DNA from: CAZZIZ01 sp964654535 | GTDB lineage: Bacteria > Bacteroidota > Bacteroidia > Chitinophagales > UBA2359 | Length of the DNA stretch: 64,000 bases | Assembly (NCBI GenBank): GCA_964654535.1 | Contig: CAZZIZ010000001.1 | Span: 1-64,000, forward strand | Direction of reading: 5' to 3' | In this document: piece after piece, positions 27,820 through 38,183 of the stretch | How positions within the stretch are numbered: position 1 is the stretch's first letter | Layout: the number at the start of each line of letters is the position of its first letter | The notes under the pieces: generated by a model | The model's input: only the letters and a program-made list of their open reading frames with translations | Databases searched by the model: none | Told to the model about the DNA's origin: nothing | Position numbers and translations under genes: made by a program

Positions 27820-28878
27820 ATGAAAAGACTTCTTACTCTTTCAAGTTTTCTTTGCTTTTTCTTGGTTTGTACTTTTCAATTACAAGCGCAGGACGATCCA
27901 TGTGCAGTAGGTGGCTACGAACTGTCATTTGCCACAGTAGATGTTGATTGTAAAAACGGTAGCAATGGAGCAATAACGGTTAACAGTACTGGTTGCGATT
28001 GTTTTTTCAGCGGTTGCATTTTTGAATGGAGCGATGGTCAAACTTTTCATACGGCCGACAACCTTCCAGCTGGAACCTATTCAGTAGTAGTTACCCACCC
28101 CGACGGATGTGTATTAGAAGGAACAGTTGATGTTCTCGAAAATGACAATTTCATCGAAGATGTTATCGTAACGCCAATCCAATGTAACGGTGAAAGCAAT
28201 GCGAGTCTAGAAATAATCCAGGCAGACTTGACTGGTAGTCTCGATATTGCTTGGAGTACAGGTCAGGTTAATGAGTACGTATTAGAAAATCTTGGACCAG
28301 GTGAATATGAATTCACAGCTGAGAACTTTTTAGGTTGTGTAGAAACCTATACTTACGTAATTGAAGATCCCAGCCCGCTATCTTTTGAAACAGAGGTTAA
28401 GCAAAGCTGCGACGGATTGAACAATGGTGAAGTAACCATTATCCCTGGCGGGGGAGTAGAACCATATGTTGTTTTCTTAAACAGCGAATTACCGACTGCC
28501 GAATTGAATTTATACGATTTAAATCCGGGGATACACAACTTACTCATTATCGATGCAAATAATTGTCAAGCAACCAAAAGTATCGATATAGAAGAAAATC
28601 CTCTTGGCTGTACAACAACAGGAATAGAAGACGCATTCCAAAATTTGTCTGTCTTCCCAAACCCTTCAATTGGCATTTTCAATCTTCAGTACGAAGAACC
28701 ACTACAAGAGATTTCTGTTTTTGATGTTGTTGGAAGACAGATTCAACGCTTCCAACCCTGGGTAAATCAAGAGCAGATAGATCATATTGATATTACAGAT
28801 CAAATGGAAGGTATCTATTTCCTAGTATTAACTACTACGGAAGGAGCACAGCGTACGGTCAAATTAACCAAGGAGTAA
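27820..28878 (+). CDS. T9SS-secreted protein with SprB-like repeats
   Basis: 352 residues from the ATG at 27820, which begins the signal peptide MKRLLTLSSFLCFFLVCTF. An earlier in-frame Met at 27772 lies within a hairpin and is unlikely. Residues 30-275 hold three SprB-like repeats with the same phrases as the preceding protein (FEWSDGQTFHTADNLPAGTY, VTHPDGCVLEGTV, NLGPGEYEF, ENFLGC). The C-terminus is a type A T9SS sorting domain (LSVFPNPSIGIFNLQY, GIYFLVLTT). It looks like a shortened paralogue that kept the repeats and lost the FG-GAP region. Confidence 0.85.
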   Translation: MKRLLTLSSFLCFFLVCTFQLQAQDDPCAVGGYELSFATVDVDCKNGSNGAITVNSTGCDCFFSGCIFEWSDGQTFHTADNLPAGTYSVVVTHPDGCVLEGTVDVLENDNFIEDVIVTPIQCNGESNASLEIIQADLTGSLDIAWSTGQVNEYVLENLGPGEYEFTAENFLGCVETYTYVIEDPSPLSFETEVKQSCDGLNNGEVTIIPGGGVEPYVVFLNSELPTAELNLYDLNPGIHNLLIIDANNCQATKSIDIEENPLGCTTTGIEDAFQNLSVFPNPSIGIFNLQYEEPLQEISVFDVVGRQIQRFQPWVNQEQIDHIDITDQMEGIYFLVLTTTEGAQRTVKLTKE

Positions 28879-29018
28879 AACCTCCTAGTTGATTTAAGCG
28901 ATTAACAAAACCTATCATATTGTCCCAGCTTCCAAGGCGTAGGTATGTCAAAACATATCTAAGCAAATCTTCGTAATTATTTTCTAGACTGTTATTCATT
29001 ACCTTATCTTAGATAGCG

Positions 29019-30017
29019 ATGAAACGCTATGTCCCATTTCTACTATTCTTTGTAGCCCTTACCCAAATACAAGGACAGGACCTCCACTTCACACAGTTCT
29101 ATTCCAACCCCATGTTTTTGAACTCTGCAAACGCAGGTAACTTCAATGGAGATTATAGAGTTGGACTCAATGCAAAGAGTCAGTGGGCTTCAGTGGCAGA
29201 CGCCTACCGTACCGTAGCCTTGCACGGAGATTTCAGCATCGTACCAGACGGAGCAAGTAGTAAAAACTGGATAGGTATTGGTGCCACCCTCTTCGTAGAC
29301 AGCGAAGGTGGTGGCGTATTACAAACCATAGAAGCAAAGGGTCACATAGCTTTTCACAAACACATTTCCAACAACTTTTACTTGTCGCTTGGTGGTGGAT
29401 TCGGATACACCAATAAATCTCTCGACTTTGCTAAAATCACTTTTGGTTCACAGTGGAATGGCACTGAGTTCAACGGAGCCATACCGAGTATGGAAAACTT
29501 CGAAACCAACCAAATAGGATATCTAGATGTAAGCTCAGGAGTTAGCTTTAGTTACTTTTTAGACAAGACCTTGCGTGTAAACTGGGGTTTCGCCGTTCAC
29601 CATATCAACGAACCTACCGAGTCTTTCTTCTTTATAGACAACACTAGAGAAAGCAACCGACGAGAGGTGCGTCCAGTAGCGCACGTCGACGCTGAAATAT
29701 TCCTAGACTATATTTCCATAATGCCCGCAGCATATTATACTCGCACGAAGGGCGCACAAGAACTCATCTTAGGAAGCAATGTAAGTTACGACCTAGACAA
29801 CGCAGCCGTCATTGGCGGGCTTTGGTATCGCCAAACCGGCACTGCTGCATTGTTGGCAGGTGTTCAGATAAATAGCAATCGCGTTTTGGTTTCTTACGAC
29901 TTCGACATCGGCGCCGTTCGCGACCTCTCCGATTTTCGTAACGGATTCGAGGTTTCGTTTATTCGCGTTGGAGGTATCAGAAAATCCAAGTCCCGACTAT
30001 ACTGTCCGAGATTTTAA
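29019..30017 (+). CDS. PorP/SprF family type IX secretion outer-membrane protein
   Basis: 332 residues: signal peptide MKRYVPFLLFFVALTQIQG, then a beta-barrel protein opening with QDLHFTQFYSNPMFLNSANAGNFNGDYRVGLN, the PorP/SprF hallmark. In Flavobacterium, SprF follows sprB and is needed to place SprB on the surface. The same order here, two SprB-repeat cargo genes then PorP/SprF, suggests a dedicated partner. The T9SS link is established for the family; the pairing is inference. A repeat copy begins 22 nt after the stop. Confidence 0.88.
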   Translation: MKRYVPFLLFFVALTQIQGQDLHFTQFYSNPMFLNSANAGNFNGDYRVGLNAKSQWASVADAYRTVALHGDFSIVPDGASSKNWIGIGATLFVDSEGGGVLQTIEAKGHIAFHKHISNNFYLSLGGGFGYTNKSLDFAKITFGSQWNGTEFNGAIPSMENFETNQIGYLDVSSGVSFSYFLDKTLRVNWGFAVHHINEPTESFFFIDNTRESNRREVRPVAHVDAEIFLDYISIMPAAYYTRTKGAQELILGSNVSYDLDNAAVIGGLWYRQTGTAALLAGVQINSNRVLVSYDFDIGAVRDLSDFRNGFEVSFIRVGGIRKSKSRLYCPRF

Positions 30018-30039
30018 CTAGTTAAGCAAAATATTTTTT

Positions 30040-30203
30040 GGGCGTGCCCCACTCACTTCTGCTGCCTCGCAGCAAGTTCGGGGTCGGGCTTTCGGGAGTC
30101 GCTCTGTTCTGCTGTCTGCACGCATCGCCCATCCAGCACTAGGTGCTGAGGGCTCGGCGTTTGTCAGCAACAGGAGCTTCAACAATCCCTCTATCCCTCA
30201 CGC
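30040..30203 (-). repeat. structured interspersed repeat, copy 5 (subfamily 1)
   Basis: On the minus strand it runs GCGTGAGGGATAGAGG to GGGGCACGCCC. The inner hairpin differs from most copies (CAGCACCTAGTGCTG in place of TAGCTC...GAGCTA), as in copy 8. The last hairpin is CTTGCTGCGAGGCAGCAG. It begins 22 nt after the PorP/SprF stop. The gene-free stretch 30018-30572 holds this copy, copy 6 and a short piece of another repeat. Confidence 0.88.
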
Positions 30204-30231
30204 GAATTCTCTTCTCATTTTGAAAATGAAA

Positions 30232-30258
30232 GTCACTTCGAGCGCAGCCGAGAAATCT
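30232..30258 (+). repeat. short dispersed-repeat fragment (GTCACTTCGAGCGCAGCCGA type)
   Basis: GTCACTTCGAGCGCAGCCGA followed by GAAATCT resembles a short dispersed motif (GTCATTTCGA...GAGAAATCT) that I recall from many Bacteroidota genomes. Only one copy is present here, so repetition is not shown by this window. Confidence 0.4.
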
Positions 30259-30331
30259 GTGTGTTCGTTAGCGCTAAACATAGCAAAAGCGCCTGCACAT
30301 TATCCCCTTCTGAAAGGGGCGGATTGGGTAA

Positions 30332-30521
30332 GCGTGAAGGATAGAGGCCTATGCTTGAGCTCCTGTTGCTGAATAGCCATAACACTTAGCTCGTAAGAGC
30401 TAGAAGTGTTTTGCGCGTATGAAGCAGAACAGAGCGAGGGCCGAAAGCCTGACCCTGAGTGACCGAGGCTTGTTGGTCAGCGCAGCGACCAACAAGACGA
30501 AGGGCGCGAAGGGGCACGCCC
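30332..30521 (+). repeat. structured interspersed repeat, copy 6 (subfamily 1, extended)
   Basis: Starts GCGTGAAGGATAGAGG and ends GGGGCACGCCC. The inner stem AACACT/AGTGTT flanks TAGCTCgtaaGAGCTA. A GC-rich extension (30301-30331, ATCCCCTTCTGAAAGGGGCG, GGGTA) abuts its left end and matches the one beside copy 3. The last hairpin (CTTGTTGGTC/GACCAACAAG) is bounded by CTGACC and GGGGCACGCCC. It lies 51 nt from the ligA stop and is arranged head to head with copy 5. Confidence 0.88.
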
Positions 30522-30572
30522 AAACAAAAATGATCTATTAAAACCTAATGAATTTAGAAACACACGAACGCG

Positions 30573-32741
<2,169 letters not shown>

Positions 32742-32777
32742 TTAAAAAAGAGGATGCATAGAATTACATTTGCAACA

Positions 32778-35060
32778 ATGTCATCTTACCTAAATGAACT
32801 TAATGAATCGCAGCTAGAAGCCGTTGAATTTTTCAAAGGCCCGATGATGATTATCGCGGGGCCTGGTTCTGGTAAGACTCGCGTATTGACTTATCGTATT
32901 GCCCACTTGATGGACAAGCACCGAGTTGACCCTTTTAACATACTGGCGCTGACCTTTACAAATAAGGCGGCCAAAAATATGCGCCACCGCATTGAGACCG
33001 TCTTTGGTGGTGAAGCGCGAAACCTATGGATGGGAACCTTCCATTCTGTCTTTGCGCGAATACTGCGCTTTGAGGCAGACAAAATAGGTTATCCAACCAA
33101 CTTCAGCATTTACGATACGACTGACTCTAAGAGTCTCATAAAAACTATTGTAAAGGAGCGTATGCTCAATGCCGATTATTATAAACCCAACGTGGTTTTC
33201 AATCGCATTTCGGCCGCAAAGAACAAGCTCGTTTCCGCTTATCAATATTTGCAGACTCCCCAGTACGCTGCAGAAGATGAGGCCAGTGGTAAGCCAAAAT
33301 TGGGTGAGATATACCGCATTTATGCAGAGCGTTGTTTCCGAGCAGGCGCTATGGATTTCGATGATCTCTTAATGAAGATGCACGAGCTCCTGGTAAAGAA
33401 CCCAGAGGTTCTATACAAATACCAAAACCGTTTTCAGTATTTAATGGTTGATGAGTTTCAGGATACTAATATGGCTCAGTATCAGATTGTGAAATTACTA
33501 TCTGCCATTAATGAAAATATTGGCGTCGTTGGAGACGATGCTCAGAGTATTTATGCTTTCCGTGGTGCAAGTATCAGCAACATCCTCAATTTCCAAAAAG
33601 ACTATCCAGACTTGGCCACTTTTAAGTTGGAACAAAACTACCGCTCAACGAAAAGCATTGTCACTGCTGCCAACACCATTATCAGCAATAACAAATCGCA
33701 GCTAGAAAAAACCATCTGGACAGACAATGGAAAGGGTGATCCTCTGAAACTATTTGTAGCTGCCTCTGACAACGAAGAAGGCCGATTGATTGCTGACAAT
33801 ATACAAGAGGAACGTTTACGCAATCACTTTATGAATAGCGATTTCGCTATTCTTTATAGAACCAATGCGCAGTCGCGTGCTTTTGAAGAAAGCCTCCGCA
33901 AAAGAAATATTCCCTATCGCGTATTTGGAGGACTTTCCTTCTACCAAAGAAAAGAAGTAAAAGACCTAATCGCCTACTTGCGCCTAACCGTCAATCACTA
34001 TGACGAAGAAGCCTTGCGACGTATCATAAATTATCCAACCAGGGGAATAGGCAAAACTACTATCGAGAAAATAAGTTTGATTGCTGCCGAAACACAACGC
34101 CCTTTCTGGGATATCATAGAGCACATTCAACTTCACGGTTTTAACAAAAGAGTCATTACTGCCGTAAGTCGATTTGTGGTAATGATCAAGAGCTTTGCCA
34201 TAATGCTCGATAAAAAAGATGCTTACGATATAGCAAATCATATTGGACAGTCGACCAACATTATAAAAGAGTTGTACAAAGACAAGTCCGTAGAAGGACT
34301 TAGTCGCTACGAAAATATTCAGGAGCTACTTAACAGTATCAAAGAATACGTCGACACCAGAAATCGTGATTCCCAAGACAGCAGTGATTCTTCCCTAGGT
34401 ACGTACTTGCAAGAAATCACTTTGCTAACCGATGCCGACAACGAAGACGAGGATAAGGACAGAGTTTCCTTAATGACCGTTCACGCGGCAAAGGGACTGG
34501 AGTTTCCCGTAGTTTATGTGGTAGGCATGGAAGAAGAACTCTTTCCTTCTCGCTTATCGGTTAGCTCCAGAGACGAGCTCGAGGAAGAGCGTCGATTGTT
34601 TTATGTGGCTGTAACTCGAGCGGAAAAGAAAGTGGTGATGTCTCATGCCCAATGTCGCTATCGATTTGGCAATCTCTATTACCCAGAGCCAAGCAGATTC
34701 CTAGACGAGATTTCCGAACTAGATATTAAAGTCATTGGTCATACCGGCTTCCGAACTACTCCGAGAGCAACTTCTCCTTGGGGAAATGGCGGCGCTTCCC
34801 AGTCTACGGCTACGAGCACCAAGCGACATCTTGCTCCTATCAAAAAGAAGTTACCAAAAGTGGTCATCAACCCTAATTTCAAAGCAGAGGACACAAGTGG
34901 ATTGAAGGAGGGCAATAAAGTTGAGCATCAGAAGTTTGGTAAAGGGATGGTGCATAGTGTTGAGGGAACTGGAAAGAACAGAATTGCCACAATAGAGTTT
35001 CACGGCTTTGGTCGAAAGCGAATTTTGTTACAATTCGCTATGCTTCAGATACTTGAGTAG
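32778..35060 (+). CDS. UvrD/PcrA-type superfamily 1 DNA helicase
   Basis: 760 residues from the ATG at 32778 (MSSYLNELNESQLEAVEFF). The frame is open back to 32706, but the helicase fold begins here. Motifs visible: I (AGPGSGKTRVL), Ia (ILALTFTNKAAKNM), II (LMVDEFQDTN), III (VVGDDAQSIYAFRGA), IV (EQNYRST), V (LMTVHAAKGLEFPVVYV) and VI (RRLFYVAVTRA). A C-terminal tail with EGNKVEHQKFGKGMVHSVEG is the Tudor-like UvrD/PcrA C-terminal domain. It would unwind DNA in excision and mismatch repair. It is divergent from ligA with an 81-nt gap. Confidence 0.94.
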   Translation: MSSYLNELNESQLEAVEFFKGPMMIIAGPGSGKTRVLTYRIAHLMDKHRVDPFNILALTFTNKAAKNMRHRIETVFGGEARNLWMGTFHSVFARILRFEADKIGYPTNFSIYDTTDSKSLIKTIVKERMLNADYYKPNVVFNRISAAKNKLVSAYQYLQTPQYAAEDEASGKPKLGEIYRIYAERCFRAGAMDFDDLLMKMHELLVKNPEVLYKYQNRFQYLMVDEFQDTNMAQYQIVKLLSAINENIGVVGDDAQSIYAFRGASISNILNFQKDYPDLATFKLEQNYRSTKSIVTAANTIISNNKSQLEKTIWTDNGKGDPLKLFVAASDNEEGRLIADNIQEERLRNHFMNSDFAILYRTNAQSRAFEESLRKRNIPYRVFGGLSFYQRKEVKDLIAYLRLTVNHYDEEALRRIINYPTRGIGKTTIEKISLIAAETQRPFWDIIEHIQLHGFNKRVITAVSRFVVMIKSFAIMLDKKDAYDIANHIGQSTNIIKELYKDKSVEGLSRYENIQELLNSIKEYVDTRNRDSQDSSDSSLGTYLQEITLLTDADNEDEDKDRVSLMTVHAAKGLEFPVVYVVGMEEELFPSRLSVSSRDELEEERRLFYVAVTRAEKKVVMSHAQCRYRFGNLYYPEPSRFLDEISELDIKVIGHTGFRTTPRATSPWGNGGASQSTATSTKRHLAPIKKKLPKVVINPNFKAEDTSGLKEGNKVEHQKFGKGMVHSVEGTGKNRIATIEFHGFGRKRILLQFAMLQILE

Positions 35061-35067
35061 AAATTAA

Positions 35068-35110
35068 AAGGCTTATTTAATTGGCTAAGCTTTAAATAAG
35101 TCTTACTTTT
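35068..35110 (+). terminator. hairpin terminator after the helicase gene
   Basis: An imperfect stem of about 12 bp (AAGGCTTATTTAA with TTAAATAAGTCTT) starts 8 nt after the stop and is followed by ACTTTT. An 11-nt loop and a modest T-run make it a moderate candidate. Confidence 0.55.
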
Positions 35111-35168
35111 ATTGAGTCTGCGCAAGCCCCCTAGCATCTTAATTAGGCAGACCATTCACAAAAATTTT

Positions 35169-35867
35169 ATGGATTATAATACTAGTAGACCTAAGCTTCT
35201 ATTTCGTGAATACGGACGAAATATTCAAAAGCTCATAGATAAAGCCGTCGTTGTTGAAGACGACAAGCTGCGCAACAGTGTAGTAAAGACCATTATTGAT
35301 ATGATGGGCGTTATCAATCCGCACCTTAAAAATGTCGATGACTACAAGCACAAGCTATGGGATCACATTTTTGCTATGTCGGAGTTTAAGTTAAAAGCTG
35401 AATCGCCATACCCTATCCCAACCGAGGAAAGCCTGGCCAAGAAACACGACAAACTTCCATATCCAAAATCTACCTTGAAGTTCAAGCACTACGGCAAGAA
35501 TGTAGAAACGATGATTGCGAAAGCAATCGAAATGGAAGACGAAGAAAAGAAGAAGGAATTTTCGCGCGTTATCGCCAACTACATGAAAATGGTTTATGTA
35601 AACTGGAATAGCGAAGACGTAACCGACGAACACATAAAGAGTGATCTAAGCGTACTTTCTCAAGGAGCCCTAGTTCTTGGAGAAGAGTCTAGCCTTACAC
35701 ATATGAAGCGCCCTACTCGACCAAGAGGTAAACAAAAAACGGGTGGTAGAAATCAGAAGGGTCGCCGAGGTGGTACACGTAATTCTGGAGGAAGAAATTC
35801 TCGCGGAAGAAACAGTGGCGGTCGATCAGGCGGCAGAAGCGGAGGACGTAGAAACTTTTCTCGTTAA
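35169..35867 (+). CDS. DUF4290 domain protein with an RGG-rich tail
   Basis: 232 residues from the ATG at 35169 (MDYNTSRPKLLFREYGRNIQ). A helical domain of about 170 residues matches the Bacteroidota-specific DUF4290 family, which commonly precedes murA. The last 50 residues are low-complexity Arg-Gly-Gly and Asn/Ser (GRRGGTRNSGGRNSRGRNSG), expected to be disordered and able to bind nucleic acid. Its stop shares a base with the murA ATG (TAATG), so the two are coupled. Function unknown; RNA binding is inference from the tail alone. Confidence 0.85.
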   Translation: MDYNTSRPKLLFREYGRNIQKLIDKAVVVEDDKLRNSVVKTIIDMMGVINPHLKNVDDYKHKLWDHIFAMSEFKLKAESPYPIPTEESLAKKHDKLPYPKSTLKFKHYGKNVETMIAKAIEMEDEEKKKEFSRVIANYMKMVYVNWNSEDVTDEHIKSDLSVLSQGALVLGEESSLTHMKRPTRPRGKQKTGGRNQKGRRGGTRNSGGRNSRGRNSGGRSGGRSGGRRNFSR

Positions 35868-37183
35868 TGAAGGGAGAAGCCTTTGAAATCACAGGAGGCA
35901 AACGCCTTCAAGGAGAAGTAACTCCACAAGGAGCCAAGAACGAAGCGCTGCAAGTTATCTGCGCATCATTAATGACCGCGGACAGAGTTGTACTAAACAA
36001 TCTTCCCGATATTATCGATGTCAACAATCTTATTGACCTACTCCAGTTTATGGGCGTCGAAGTTGAGCGTATTGACAGACACAGCTGCGCTTTCCAGGCA
36101 AAAGCAATAGATACCGACTTCTTAAAATCAAAAGAATACATCCAGCGCGCTGGAAAGCTAAGAGGATCGGTAATGGTTCTAGGACCATTACTTGCTCGCT
36201 ACGGCGTTGCACACTTACCGAAGCCAGGAGGCGACCAAATAGGACGTCGAAGAATGGACACCCACTTATTGGGTTTTGAAAAGCTGGGGGCGAAATTCAA
36301 TTTTGATGCCGACGAACAAACTTTTGCAATTGATGCAAGAGCGCTGAAAGGTTGCTATATGCTCATGGATGAACCATCAGTAACTGGAACTGCCAACATA
36401 GTAATGGCGGCGGTTCTGGCTGAAGGCGAGACTACGATTTACAATGCCGCTTGCGAGCCTTACTTACAGCAACTTTGTAGTATGCTGGTTCGAATGGGTG
36501 CAAAAATTGAAGGCATAGGCACCAACAAATTGGTAATACAAGGCGTCGATAAGTTGGGTGGTACGGAACACCGTTGTCTTCCTGACATGATTGAAATAGG
36601 CAGCTTTATCGGTTTAGCTGCAATTACACAATCAGAAATTACCATAAAAGATGTACAGCTACAGCACTTGGGTCAAATTCCCGCCGTGTTCAGACGCTTA
36701 GGCATTGAGTTAGAAATTCGCGGAGACGATATTCATGTTCCCGCGCAGGATTTGTACACCATTCAAAACTTTATCGACGGCTCGGTACTGACCATTTCTG
36801 ATGGGCCTTGGCCTAAGTTCACGCCAGATTTACTGAGTATCGTTTTGGTAGTGGCCACCCAAGCTGAAGGCTCGGTGCTAATACATCAGAAAATGTTCGA
36901 GAGTCGTTTGTTCTTCGTGGACAAGCTCATCGATATGGGCGCGAAAATTATTCTCTGCGATCCGCATCGCGCAGTCGTAATCGGTTCTGGCCGACGCCAG
37001 AAGCTACGCGGCATTCGCATGAGTTCACCAGATATACGCGCTGGAATCTCTCTCCTTATGGCCGCACTTTCGGCTAAGGGCACAAGTGTTATCAGCAACA
37101 TACACCAGATAGATCGGGGATACGAGCGCATCGAGCATCGCCTCAAAGCACTGGGGGCCGACATTCGTAGAATTAGAGAATAA
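35867..37183 (+). CDS. murA: UDP-N-acetylglucosamine 1-carboxyvinyltransferase MurA
   Basis: First committed step of peptidoglycan synthesis: transfer of enolpyruvate from PEP to UDP-GlcNAc. 438 residues with FEITGGKRLQGEVTPQGAKNEALQ (catalytic-site Lys), the R-rich GGDQIGRRRMDTHLLGFE and the C-terminal RAGISLLMAALSAKGTSVISN. The position of the usual PEP-binding Cys (family GC.I/GCAIG) reads YGVAHLPKPGGDQIG here, so I could not point to a Cys nucleophile; some MurA enzymes carry Asp there. Coupled to the DUF4290 gene. A repeat begins 9 nt after the stop. Confidence 0.94.
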   Translation: MKGEAFEITGGKRLQGEVTPQGAKNEALQVICASLMTADRVVLNNLPDIIDVNNLIDLLQFMGVEVERIDRHSCAFQAKAIDTDFLKSKEYIQRAGKLRGSVMVLGPLLARYGVAHLPKPGGDQIGRRRMDTHLLGFEKLGAKFNFDADEQTFAIDARALKGCYMLMDEPSVTGTANIVMAAVLAEGETTIYNAACEPYLQQLCSMLVRMGAKIEGIGTNKLVIQGVDKLGGTEHRCLPDMIEIGSFIGLAAITQSEITIKDVQLQHLGQIPAVFRRLGIELEIRGDDIHVPAQDLYTIQNFIDGSVLTISDGPWPKFTPDLLSIVLVVATQAEGSVLIHQKMFESRLFFVDKLIDMGAKIILCDPHRAVVIGSGRRQKLRGIRMSSPDIRAGISLLMAALSAKGTSVISNIHQIDRGYERIEHRLKALGADIRRIRE

Positions 37184-37192
37184 GATAATTTT

Positions 37193-37355
37193 GGCGTGCC
37201 CCATTTTATATCTGGCTTCGCCAAATAAAATGGGTCGGGCTTTCGGGGCTCGCTCTGTTCTGCTCCAGGCAAAAACCGCTTCTAGCTCTTGGGGAGCTAA
37301 GCGATTTTCTTGCCTGTACCAACAGGAGCTCAGACAACCCCTCTATCCCTCACGC
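37193..37355 (-). repeat. structured interspersed repeat, copy 7 (subfamily 1)
   Basis: On the minus strand it runs GCGTGAGGGATAGAGG to GGGGCACGCC. The inner stem GGCAAGAAAATCGCT/AGCGGTTTTTGCC brackets AGCTCCccaaGAGCTA. The last hairpin is ATTTTATTTGGCGAAGCCAG followed by a matching arm. It starts 9 nt after the murA stop and ends 63 nt before the DUF547 gene. Confidence 0.88.
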
Positions 37356-37418
37356 AAGTTCTTGCCATTAATCAATAAAGCGACATGCACCAAAATGTAG
37401 TTTTTGTAACTTGGCCTT

Positions 37419-38183
37419 ATGTTTAGAAGTCTATCCTTAGTATCTCTTATTCTCGTTCTAGCTTTTACTTCGTCTTGTTTTCAAAGAGGAACCGTTAGCT
37501 CTAATTCTCAACCAATAAGTTTCGACGATTGGAATGAGCTCTTGCAAAAGCACGTCAGCGCTCAGGGCAATGTTGATTATCAAGGCTTCAAAGACGATAG
37601 CCCTCAACTCAACTCTTTTTTGACTAAGCTTAAAGCCCATCACCCCAACGATAAAAACTGGTCGGAGGCCGAACAAATAGCGTATTGGATTAATGCCTAC
37701 AACGCCTTTACGGTTAAACTGATAGTAGACAATTATCCCTTAAAGAGTATTAAAGAAATCGGCGGTAGCATTCCGTTTGTAAACACCTCATGGGATATTA
37801 AGTTTTTTGAGATTGAGAAGAATCTTTATGACTTAAACGATATAGAGCACGGAATCCTAAGAAAGAAGTATGTGGAACCTCGCATTCACTTTGCGGTCAA
37901 CTGCGCTTCTGTGTCTTGTCCAAGGCTCTTAAACGAAGCTTTTGTACCGGAACGATTAGAAGAGCAGCTAACTCAGGTAGCGACTTCTTTCATTAATAAC
38001 GAAACCAAGAATCTTATTACTCCACAAAAGGCGTCCCTTTCAAAAATCTTCTCTTGGTTCAGTGGAGACTTTGAGAAAACGCACGATAACATCACCGCTT
38101 TCATCAATCAGTACAGTAAGGTGAAAATTACCGATCAGACGAAGATCGAATACATGGACTACGACTGGAACTTAAACGAGTAA
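37419..38183 (+). CDS. DUF547 lipoprotein
   Basis: 254 residues. The N-terminus MFRSLSLVSLILVLAFTSSC is a lipoprotein signal with the Cys at 20. The rest is one DUF547 domain (FDDWNELLQKHVSAQGNVDYQGF, EQIAYWINAYNAFTVKLIVD, DIEHGILRKKY, RIHFAVNCASVSCPRLL). The family has a papain-like look, with conserved Cys and His in NCAS.SCP, but no proven activity that I know of. It is convergent with the Omp85-like gene, with no spacer between the two stops. Confidence 0.86.
   Translation: MFRSLSLVSLILVLAFTSSCFQRGTVSSNSQPISFDDWNELLQKHVSAQGNVDYQGFKDDSPQLNSFLTKLKAHHPNDKNWSEAEQIAYWINAYNAFTVKLIVDNYPLKSIKEIGGSIPFVNTSWDIKFFEIEKNLYDLNDIEHGILRKKYVEPRIHFAVNCASVSCPRLLNEAFVPERLEEQLTQVATSFINNETKNLITPQKASLSKIFSWFSGDFEKTHDNITAFINQYSKVKITDQTKIEYMDYDWNLNE

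Noticed and set aside
32765..32772. TACATTTG box before the UvrD-type helicase gene
   Set aside because: It lies 5 nt from the ATG, which would require a leaderless message or a later start that cuts into the helicase fold. No -33 element at proper distance.
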